A program made the translations under genes and the position numbers. This document shows, piece after piece, positions 53,866 to 64,000 of a stretch of DNA of 64,000 nt. The notes under the pieces are model-generated. The model saw only the letters and a program-made list of their open reading frames with translations, searched no databases and was not told where the DNA came from. The first letter of the stretch is position 1. Every line of letters starts with the position of its first letter. Source of the DNA: Adineta steineri (taxonomy: Eukaryota > Rotifera > Eurotatoria > Adinetida > Adinetidae); the NCBI GenBank assembly GCA_905250115.1, contig CAJNOI010000172.1, positions 125,115 through 189,114 on the forward strand. Reading direction: 5' to 3'.

Positions 53866-56800
53866 ATGGGATCAAAAGAATCATGGGAAGATTTGGTTTC
53901 CCGTATTACAACAGCTGAGAAAATCGTCTGTCGTACCTGTAATAATAAACAAGTACAGACTCATCAAGATGATGCAAACAAGAAATGTTATTGTGGTCGC
54001 TTAGTTCAACGCCATAGTTTTGATCATCCCTACTTATCACTAGATGCAAACAATGGCAATGCTACGACACCAAATACAAACAATAACAATGCTGAGACAC
54101 CAAATTCTCCAAAGAAATCTAAAAACGAACATTATACTACTGCTCGTGTGACTGTATACGGAGTATTAAAATCCACTGAGGGTGTTGGTTGTAAATACAT
54201 TCGAATTCATCAACACTCATGTATGGGGTCTATCTATAAATTGCTTTTTAATGATTGTGGAGGTACAAAACCAACTCTCATTTTAAGTGTTTATGGTGGT
54301 GCTAAATATTTCACTATGACTGAAAAACTAGAAAAAGAAATTATACGTGGTATAATTGATGCTGCAGCAACGTCTAGTAAATTATATATATGTATCTGTA
54401 AATATACAACTTTTTTGTTATTTTAAGATGCTTGGATTCTAACTACTGGTATTAATAATGGTGTTTCAAAATTAGTTGGTGAAGGAATATCTCATTATCG
54501 TTTATTGAAAGCTAATCCAAATAAAATTATTTGTGTCGGGCTAACAAAATGGGGAACAATCAATGAAAGTACACGTTTTGAATTAAAATATACAACTAAA
54601 GTATCAATAAAATGACATTATTTGTTAAATATATAAGTAGTTTTATTTGATAGGGTTATCCATCAGAGTTACGCCGTCGACAAATCCCTGATAATGATGC
54701 CGATACCGACGAAACCATCGAAAGAAATCATACACATTGTATTCTGTTTGACGATGGTAAACTAAGTGGTTATCTAAGTGATGAACAACGACGTGATTTA
54801 GTTAAAGAAGCATGTGAAGATGATGAACATAAATGTATGTATTATTGAAATATTATAATTGTTTTGAATGAATAATATTGAAAGGTTATGGTGTAACAAT
54901 TATCGTCGAAGGTGGTAGGAATACTATTGAAATTCTTAAAAATGACATACGAAAAAAACGGCCCATTGTATTTATTGAAGTGTGTATATGTTATTGAAAA
55001 ATGAGAATTACATTATTTTATATGTAGGATAGTGGCCGTTTAGCAGATGTATTTGCTTCATTAATCAATCAAACAGCTGATGCAAAGAATGATCAACAAT
55101 TGTGAGTTGATTAAATAGTTCATGTATCTGTTAGATGATAGAAATGTTTATTTATATTTTTACTTTTAGTACTCCATCAAATGAAGTTGTGAGAAAAGCT
55201 CTGGTTGAATTCTTTCCTAGTCTCGATAACGATGAAATCAGTGAAATAACAGAAAGAATACAAAAGATATTGGTTAAAAAGAATCGTCATTTACTATATG
55301 TTTTCCGTATGGACCGTGATAAAAGTGTAGCAGAAACAATATTTAAAGCTATTTTTACTAGTATGTATTGAGATCAAATAAAAACGAAGTTACTTCATAT
55401 TTCTATTAAAGTAAAAAATAAGAAAAATGAAATCAATGATAGTAGTGAACAAAAAGATGAAGAACAAAATGAAAGCAATGATAGTAGTGGACAAGAAGAT
55501 GAAGAGCAAAATCAAGATAAGCAGTATGCAGAGGATGAAGATATATTATTAGATCTGGCATCTCAATGGAACTATTTTGATGGTGCTTTATCAATATTAA
55601 AAAAACGACAAAAAATTAAGAGTAATAATAAAGAAATTAAAGGAATTAAAGAGGTAAAGTGAGATTTATTAATAGTATACAATTTACTGTTTCTTTTTTT
55701 ATAATAGAAATATATGACATGTTACAAAAAGTTATTTCGAGATTCATTGATAGAAAATCATCCAGTTTTTGTTGAATATTTCCTTGCTGCTGGTTTTGAT
55801 CCACTTAAACTCCTTGGTATTCAGCGTGTTGAACATTTTCCTGCTGCTGGTGTTGGTCCAATTGAACTCTTTGGTATTCGACATGTTGAACATTTTCTTG
55901 CCGCTGCTTTTGATCCATTGAAACGCATTTGTACTAAAAATGTTGAAGAACAACGCCATGAAAAGCTATTAAAATTATATCAAGATACTTTCGCGGAAAT
56001 AAATAAGGTATGATTATAAGATTAAACTAATGCTTACGGTAGAAAAATTTCTTTTTAATAAAGAGCAATGGTAGCTATATAAAAGAATTATTTGGTGAAC
56101 CAATCAGGGAAACAATAGAGACACTTGATATAAAGTTAAATAGATTTATTGGTTCTTTTATTGAAGCAATTTATTCAAAAGAATATAATACATATACAAA
56201 ACGTATTTGTATTGATCTGACAAATTATGTATGTAGTTGCTGCAATAGTGCAATAAACGATAATGCTTCAAAGAACAGCCAAGTTTTTCCAAAATATAAT
56301 AAAGATACTCAATCTCAAGATCAACAAAATAATAAGAAAGATTTACGTAAAAAAAATGACATAGAAGATTCAGGTGAAAATAATAATACGGAGAATTTAC
56401 TTGAAAAAAATAAATTATTACGTGATTTATTTTTATGGTCAGTATTCATGGATATGCCTGAAATGGCGAAAATACTTCTCATTCATCAACAATCTCGTAT
56501 ATGTGCTGCTTTGATAGCTTCAGCTATATTTAAACAATATTCAAAAAAGTCGTTAACTGTTGATCTCAAAGAAAAATTTCAAATTCAAGCAGATGACTTT
56601 GGAAAATATGCAGCCGACTTTATCAATGACTGTTACAAATATAATGAACGATCAGCATGTGAATTACTTCTACGACAAGTACCACTTTTTGGTAATATCA
56701 CATGTATGCAGGTTATTTATCAAAAAACATTTTTAGTATCGATATTCAAATATAATTTTAGATTGCCATTTCAAGCGAAAATATTCAACTAGTCGGAACA

Positions 56801-59258
56801 GCTTGTTTTGATCAAACACTGACTCAAGTATGGTACAATCAATTATCTATGACAAATAATCAAACATTAACAAGACCGGCACAGTTTCTATCCATAATAA
56901 CTTTTGGACTTTTAGCACCATGTATCATTTCATATCGAGAAAATGAATCTGTACGTACACGAAGATCTTTTTTATACTCATAATTTTTTTTTATTTGACC
57001 TTTAGAATACACAAGAGATATCGTAAATAGATATTAATTTTTTTTGTCAAATTAATCTAACTTCTTATTTAGATTATCATCAAAAGGTATCAACTATTAT
57101 GCTGATAAAGAACCAACTAAAAATGCATTCAAAAAATATTGGACTCGCTTTCGCTATTTTCACGGAAGCCCATTTATCAGAATGTGTTATCATTTTGTAA
57201 ATAAATTTCTATTACACCAAATATGTTAATTCTTTCATGTTTCTTTTATTTATTTAGATAAGTTATATTTGGTTTTTACTTGTATTTAGTTATATGATGC
57301 TTTATCATCTCAATAGTCCAGATACATTGGGAATTCCACATTGGACTGAAATCTATGTTATTATTACAGTATCAACTATGTTTTGTGAAGAGATTCGAAA
57401 GGTAAAGTTTTAATTGATAAAAACGTTTATTTTACTCTTTAATAAAGCTTACTCATGAATATAAATATCGAATGGTTGAACGATGGGGTTCAACCGGATC
57501 AACTATATTAACAATTTCAACAAATATATTTTATATTGCACCATATTTATTATTTTATCTTGGTCTAATATTTCGATATAGTGGTTATGATGATAAAATC
57601 TTTACTACTGGAAGGTTTGTGTATTCATATGACTAATATATACAATAAATAGTATCATTGTAGAATTATATGGGCATTTGATCTTGAACTATGGTATCTT
57701 AGCTCATTGAAATTTGTTGTAGCATTAAAACATGTAGGACCCAGATTATTTATGCTTAAAAATATGGTTTGTATATTAGTATTAAATAAGATATGCGATA
57801 TATAAATAAATGCATTTATAGCTTCGTGATCTAGCTGCTTTTTTCTATATAATTTTCATTGCAATAGCTGCATATGGTGTTGTATCTCGTGCATTAATTT
57901 TTTATCGACAGATTCCATTTACTGGTAGTGATATATTGAGAGAAATCTTTTATGAACCATACTGGTTTATATATGGAGATGTATCTGATAAAGATTTACT
58001 TGATCGTAAAGATTCTTCTAGTTTAATACTATATAATATTTTGTTTTATTTATATTTATTTAGAGATAATTAGTGATGGAACACAATCACTTATTGCTGA
58101 AGCAACTGCTACACATGTTTTATTAGCATTTCATATGTTATTCATTAATATTCTTATATTGAATTTATTAATTGCTGTTTTTACGTAAGTATTCATTTTT
58201 TATTATTGAAGACGACCAATTAGAAAATTTAGTGATACAATTGATAAAGTAAAAGAAAACACAGAATTTTATTGGCGTTATCAACGTTATTCATTTATTC
58301 GTGAGTATTTTGAACAACCGCCATGCGCTTATGCACCATTAATCATAGTTTCACATATTATACTACTTATTCGTTATATTTATTCAAAATTATGTTGTAA
58401 ACGAACTGAAGTTAAATATTATACAGAGTCAATAACATTATTACGTAATTTTAGTAAGATTGAAAATTCGATTTGTCCCATTTAAGGAATATAACAAAAT
58501 ATTTCAGAAATGATCGCAGAACCTAATACTTTAACAAGCGATCGCTGGGATGCATTTGAAAGTGCTGCGACTCACAATTGTGCTAAATCAAAAGTAGAAA
58601 AGGTTAGAAAGAATGATCATTTGTTACCTGATGATGATCATTCGCAAAGCACAACTAGCACGAATGAGTATGATCAACATTTTGTAAAAGGTTTTTATAG
58701 CATTTTTTTTTCTATAGATCTGAGATAATGAAAGCAATTTCTGATCAACAACGAAAGATGAATGAAGTAAGCAAACAAACTTGTAAGAATTTCCATTATG
58801 AGTATTCTAAAATAGCGAACAAAAATGAATAAGTAATATTCTATATGCACGTTTGAATTTAATCTTTATTTCTATACTGACATTATGTTAACATTCAAAT
58901 TGATCATACAGAAAATTTACTTTTTAAGTCATGTTTTGAAACTTTAAGAGGAAAAAACCAGTTTAGAAATAATTATTGTTAAAAATTATCGAAAGACTAT
59001 TGCTAAAATATTATTTAGATTGATAAACAAATGCAAGATCTTTCACAAAAGGTAATATACTAGTTATTATTTTTTCTATCATTCACAAATTGTGCTGTTA
59101 TATATAATAAGGTAACTCAATCATTACAATGGATCATGGATGCAATAGCACGAGTAAAAATGAATGATCGTAATAAAGAACCACCCTTATTGACATCAAC
59201 ATCTGTTGGTGACAGTAATGTCCCAAAATCAACTCAGCCAACAGAAAATTCTAATTAA
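53866..59258 (+). CDS. TRPM-like cation channel, about 22 exons
   Basis: About 22 small exons with mostly 45-60 nt introns, roughly 1,370 aa. N-terminal melastatin homology region: CYCGRLVQRHSF, WILTTGINNGVSKLVG, HCILFDDGKLSGY, TIIVEGGRNTIE, LLDLASQWNYFDGAL. The pre-membrane part has GTACFDQTLTQVWYNQL. Six membrane spans follow, including the span 4 segment LKHVGPRLFMLKNM, a pore region with IFYEPYWFIYGD, and span 6 LILNLLIAVFT. The TRP-box helix YWRYQRYSFIREYFEQPP and a C-terminal coiled coil end the protein. No kinase or NUDIX domain is present. The start ATG directly follows an acceptor-like ttttag, so a 5' exon or spliced leader may precede. Exon 8 holds a 19-residue tandem triplication and exon 11 is only 17 nt. 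Confidence 0.8.
55771..55941 (+). repeat. Three 57-nt tandem repeats inside the TRPM-like gene
   Basis: Three in-frame units each start with GTTGAA and encode VEYFLAAGFDPLKLLGIQR and two diverged versions (VEHFPAAGVGPIELFGIRH, VEHFLAAAFDPLKRICTKN). Frame is preserved. Confidence 0.8.
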
Positions 59259-59264
59259 TCCAAA

Positions 59265-61170
59265 AATGTTCGACTTTGATTTATATTTTATTCAAGAGTG
59301 ATTTCTAGTTTTGAGTTAACTATTACTATATATATTTATAATATTGAACTTTTTCACAAACATAAATATTTATTAATTATGTTCAAATCTTTAACAAAAT
59401 GGAAATATATCGAATGATTCTATTTTATTGAAATCTAACTATCAATTATTAAGGTATCATTAAGATAAAAATACAAGGCATAGTTTTATTTGAACAATAA
59501 TTGTTTCGTCGGATAGTGATATATAATAATCAGAACGATGTTGAAATGATAACAAACAAGGAAAGATGATCAACTAGAAAATCAAAAAAAGGAGGAAGAG
59601 AGAAAAAAGATCATCAGCAATTAAAAAAAAACGAAGGAACGAAAAGGATAAATGATGGACAAACAAATGAGATCAAAGGAAAGGCAAAAACATCACAAGA
59701 AACCTCGTCATACTTCTTTTTTTGCTGGTTGTTTAAGTTCTGTGTTTTATCATGATATTTTATATACGTATGAACGATAACGTCACTAAGTGACACCTGT
59801 AGACGCTAACAATTTTCTCTTTGTAGTTATTCATTTATTCAAATAATTTTTTGAATGAGTCAAACAGATTAGAAAAAATAAAACTCAAATATGAAATATG
59901 ATTGTTACTTCTGCCTAACAACGCCAATCATATTCCTTAATTAAGTTTTATTTTCTATAGTCAGTTTGACTTGGAAGAAATATTTATTTTCCATTAAGAA
60001 AAATTCTGTCGTCTGCCAAGAGTTTTTTTATTTTGATGCATTTAAAACCTTATGAATTCTTTTTCTCTTCTTCCTAGTAACATTTTTTGTTTGTTGTTAA
60101 CCTTGAAAGTCTTTTTTTTAATGTGTGCACAATTCTTTCGCAATAAAATACGTCATTGGTAGAAAAAGTTACAAATGTTCTTACTTTATAAAATAAATAA
60201 CACGAATTATTCGACGATAAGAAGAACATACAGGCACACATACACAATACAACCCGAGATTTAGAAGCTTTTTCAAATCATTTCATTGGAACAATTTCAT
60301 TCTGGCAAGTTTTACATTTAAATTATTTGAAAAAATGTCAAACAAATTGAGTTATATTTAGATAGTAAATATATAATCGAAATATTCGCAAGTATTGATG
60401 CATATAGAAAGTCAAATACTAATATTTTATGGTATTCATAAGAATATCAAATTCACCTTCTTTCAAACAGAACTATCCATGGCGCTACGACAGTGGCCAG
60501 TTTTCAAGCGCGATAGACATCTTTGAATCAGAATCCAATCATTAAAGTACAACTAATTCAAATTGAATCGTTTTGAGTGAAAGACGTGAGGGTTCACATG
60601 CATTCGACAGAAAAATAAATGCAAGCATCCAAATACTATATCTTCGACTTTGACGATAGATAAAATATTTTTCTAATGCTAATACTTCTCAAAAAAATGT
60701 TCAAAGAGAAAAAAATTCTATGTATTTGATATTACGATGTGTCGACTCGCCATATTTCTTTTAGCTCATATATAATTTACGGATATTATTCGAAAAAATG
60801 TCTACAAGATTGGCAATAGAACAAAACCCAAACACTGATCGTTCGTGTTCGAATCTTATCTATAAATGACATTTCGAGATTACGTTTGCATGAGACTTAA
60901 AGCCTATGTGTGATTACGAGTGGATGTTTCAATTCGAATATGATTAAAAGGATAAGGCGAGGTTTAAGTACCGACTTTCTATTTATAAGATCAGAGATTA
61001 GATTTTCACTCAGGATATGATCGTAAGTAAAGATGACAGTTTGCGATTTCTTGAGGGTGCGCGTGAGGGAGATGATGTGCAAATAAAATGCTGTTCTTAG
61101 TAATACATCCACACTCGCATACTCTTTCATATTCTAGACGCATTATCGAGATCAACAAATATTGAATTTT
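59265..61170. other. Intergenic with one telomere-like hairpin
   Basis: No gene recognised. The hairpin is at 61050-61128, just before the ART-NHL gene. Confidence 0.4.
61050..61128. repeat. Telomere-like imperfect hairpin
   Basis: Left arm cttgagggtgcgcgtgaggg, right arm catccacactcgcatactct, with a loop of about 40 nt. Confidence 0.55.
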
Positions 61171-61251
61171 ATTCTTCTGTTATAGATAAAAAAAAAAAGA
61201 ATCTGGAATAATTTAATTAACTCCTTTGAATTATAAACAACGCCGTCGATA

Positions 61252-63341
61252 ATGAATCGTTTTAGTGATATTGATGTAACATTGAAAAGACTTCCAGCAG
61301 TTTATGGTTATCAAAATCAACAACTTGTTTCAATTGAAAAAGCTTTAGAACCTATTGAACCACAAATTAATGATTTAAAAGGTTATATAAAAACAGCTAA
61401 AAAATATTGTCATTACCCATCAGAACATGGATTAACACGTGATGAATCAGCTACTGTTTATATTTATACAATGGAATGGGATGAAACAAGTTTATATCGT
61501 CTTCTCAATAAAGCACTTAGAGATGAGAATAGACAAAATATTAAAATATGGTTTCCTTATTTAAAACTATTCGATACGGCATTAGATAAATTACCAACTA
61601 TGAAAGAAAGTGTATGGAGAGGTATTCCTCTTGATATTGGAAAGAATTTCACTAAAAATCAACTTTTAACATGGTGGACGGTTAGTTCTTGCTCATCTTC
61701 AGTTAATGTTATTAAGAGTTTTATCGGACATAATAAATCTTCAACTCTTTTCTTAATTGAAACTATGAATGGAAAAAAAGTTTCTGGTTACACAGCATAT
61801 GAAGGTGAAGATGAAATTGTTTTGAAAACTGGAACACAATTTCGTGTTAAAAGCGATCCATTAGAACAGTCGAATCAGTCACATATTGTACATTTAATTG
61901 AAATTGATGATAATGATGATGATGATGAATCAGTAACATCGCCTATGAAGAATTTAAGTATCACATCAAATCCAAGAGCATCACGTGAGTTACTTTCATT
62001 CGTTCTTCATCAACCAACGAAAATCTTTAATTTTGAGAAAGAATAATTTAACCGATTAAATTCGAATTAATAACAGATCATTAGTTTGAAATGAGAAGTC
62101 AAAAGAATCTGCACTTTTCATCAATCGATAGAAGATCTTATCGAACGCAAGGTTTTATGTGAGAAGTGTTTTCTCAAAATATTTCTTCAGACTGATTTTA
62201 GTTGGCGAAATTGAGAGAAAATCAAGGGTGAGGGTGTGGGTGTGGGTATAATCCTGAAACCCACACCCACACCCAACTTTTCGATTTTCATCGGGATTTT
62301 AATTTCTTCACTTTCCTTCGTCTCACAATTTCATTTCTACTTCAAACTGGATGTGGGTCTGGGTAAAAGAATAACACAGCACCCATACCTACACTCACAC
62401 CCTCAAGATTTCTTTGAAAAACTTTGTTAAAAAAGAGAATAATTCAATTTTTCTTTATACTTTTAGAACAAATCAAATGGAAACAAAATGGAATTATCTC
62501 TGCGGGGGGAAATGAAGAAGGAGATCAATTAAATCAACTGTCTTCTCCTAATGGGATCTTTATTGATCATCACAACAATATTTTCATCGCTGATTTTGGA
62601 AATCATCGTATTACCGAATGGAAATATGATTCGAACAATGTACAAATCATTGCTGGTGGAAATGATCAATTATCTCGTCCAACAGATATTATTGTTGATA
62701 AACAAAATAATTCTTTGATCATTGCTGATACTGGGAACAAACGAGTGATAAGATGGTCTCTACAAAATCAAAGAATACAACAAATTCTTATTTCTGATAT
62801 TGATTGTTTTGGTTTGTCAATAGATAAAAATGGATTTATTTATGTTTCTGATATTGTTAATAATGACGTGAGACAATGGAAAGAAGGAGATGCAAATGGA
62901 ACAATTGTTGCAGGTGGAAATGAAAAAGGAAGTGATCACAATCAACTGAATTGTCCTGGTTTTATCTTTGTCGATGGTGACGATTCTCTTTATGTATCAG
63001 ATTGGTACAATCATCGTGTGATGAAATGGACAAAAAATGCAGAAAAAGGAATTATTGTTGCTGGTGGAAAAGGAAAAGGATCTAGTCTCAAACAATTGTC
63101 TGAACCACAGGGAGTAATTGTTGATCAATTAGGTCAAATCTATGTGGCAGATGGTGGAAATCATCGAGTAATGCGTTGGTGTCAAGGAGCTAAAGAAGGT
63201 GAAATTATTGTTGGTGGAAATGGTCAAGGAGACGAATTGAATCAATTGAATAATCCTTATGGTTTGTCATTTGATGATGAAGAGAATCTTTATGTTGTTG
63301 ATTGGGGAAATCATCGAATCATGAAATATGAAAAGAAATGA
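61252..63341 (+). CDS. ADP-ribosyltransferase fused to a six-bladed NHL propeller
   Basis: Two exons, 61252-61984 and 62467-63341, joined in phase 1 (gtgagt donor, ttttag acceptor), giving 535 aa. Without splicing the frame would stop at 62046 and the propeller would lack a start. Residues 1-225 are an arginine-type ADP-ribosyltransferase domain with VWRG (Arg 123), a Ser-rich S-x-S element (VSSCSSS, about 144-150) and GEDEIVL (ExE, Glu 186 and 188), so all catalytic parts are present. An acidic linker follows (EIDDNDDDDES). The C-terminal half holds six NHL repeats (for example IYVADGGNHRVMRW). No signal peptide. NHL propellers bind protein or RNA and probably direct the enzyme to its target (inference). 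The 482-nt intron holds two telomere-like hairpins. Confidence 0.82.
62224..62277. repeat. Best-preserved telomere-like hairpin, inside the ART-NHL intron
   Basis: Left arm agggtgtgggtgtgggta and right arm acccacacccacaccca pair almost perfectly around a loop of about 10 nt. Confidence 0.85.
62349..62408. repeat. Second telomere-like hairpin in the ART-NHL intron
   Basis: Left arm ggatgtgggtctgggta, right arm acccatacctacactcacac followed by cctcaag. Confidence 0.7.
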
Positions 63342-63344
63342 ATT

Positions 63345-64000
63345 GATTAAAAATTCCTTTTTTTATTAAATGAATTTTTTGAAAATAAAATGATTTAAAT
63401 TTATGAAAATTCAGTCAATGATTTGATAATTGTTTTATTCAAATCTCAAAGGTGAATAGTTATGGATTTATGTGAAGTGAGTATAGGAGTGAGTGTTAGT
63501 GTGGATGAGATAAATATAATACTCACACCCATCCTCAAGAATCTAGATGAGTATTAGTGCGATATGAATATAATTTAGTCGCTGATTCTCACCCTCAACA
63601 AAATAATCAGTTCATCACAACTGTGTAATAGAACAACTTTATAGGTAATATCTAGTTTATCACCACAATTAGTAAAAGAGAAAAAAAAACAGTCCTTAAT
63701 GTTGACAGCAACCAAGAGAAAAAACAAATTTCAAATTTTTCTCTACCTATGTTTGTATGGCAGTTAACGTTTTATCAAGAATCTCAACATATGATTGACC
63801 TTAATGTCCGAAACAAGAAAAATTTCTCGAGTTTATTCTTGACGAAGACATTTATGGACACATCAAATAGAACGATTAAAATAATTTAAATATCAATACG
63901 AAAAGTGAAACAGTAATGGATTGCATACAATCCTGGACAACTTTCGAAGCCATAGATGATCTTAACTAAACACATTAAAGTTGATTTTAATGGGAATCTA
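63345..64000. other. 3' flank of the ART-NHL gene
   Basis: Possible poly(A) signal aataaa at 63384-63389. Two telomere-like hairpins (63477-63540 and, weaker, 63541-63602) follow, then AT-rich DNA with no gene seen. Confidence 0.45.
63477..63540. repeat. Telomere-like imperfect hairpin
   Basis: Left arm gtgagtgttagtgtggatga, right arm actcacacccatcctcaaga. Confidence 0.6.

Noticed and set aside
61985-62466. Hairpin repeats considered as a CRISPR-like array
   Set aside because: Each copy is palindromic, with no regular spacers or cas genes, in a eukaryotic intron.

Overview
The window reads as nuclear DNA of a bdelloid rotifer (Adineta/Rotaria type). It is AT-rich and its spliced genes have mostly 45-70 nt GT-AG introns. 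It carries animal gene families (fringe, TRPM, a 7TM receptor, F-box) next to families that bdelloids expanded or probably acquired (ADP-ribosyltransferases fused to TPR or NHL repeats, bacterial-style kelch propellers, fungal-type permeases). It is also scattered with hairpins built from TGTGGG-like units, the hexamer reported for bdelloid telomeres. No rRNA, tRNA or CRISPR was recognised. A run of 100 N (41288-41387) is an assembly gap.

Layout: 0-5 kb has a 110-bp tandem repeat, GA-rich low-complexity DNA and two small secreted-peptide genes. 5.7-8.9 kb is a long TPR protein with a degenerate ADP-ribosyltransferase (ART) domain. 9-22 kb holds three minus-strand surface or secreted genes (LamG, kelch, WD40), each built as a leader or membrane module spliced through phase-1 introns to an ectodomain, with a Cys-Gly protein gene and a pseudogene of a queuosine-tRNA mannosyltransferase between them. 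23-25 kb has a MITE-like element, its inverted partial copy and a fringe-type glycosyltransferase. 27-33 kb has an intronless VWA-domain gene and a spliced gene joining a GHKL ATPase to a C-terminal DUF3883 nuclease-like domain. 33.5-34.5 kb is an inverted second copy of the Cys-Gly gene. 34.8-39.4 kb has two non-metazoan-type transporters (APC and NCS1). 41 kb has a dead polycystin fragment and a metallo-beta-lactamase gene cut by the gap. 42.9-44.7 kb is an F-box gene. 45-49 kb has a probably active ART-TPR gene divergent from a DUF4419 gene. 49-51 kb has a 7TM receptor and its internally deleted relic. 53.9-59.3 kb is a TRPM-like channel with about 22 exons. 61-63.3 kb is an ART-NHL fusion.

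Functional themes are NAD-dependent protein modification (three ART genes, two with an intact R-S-ExE motif), cell-surface recognition (LamG, kelch, WD40), nutrient import and ion signalling. Gene models were assembled by hand from reading frames and splice sites. Protein similarities are from recognition of motifs, not from searches.
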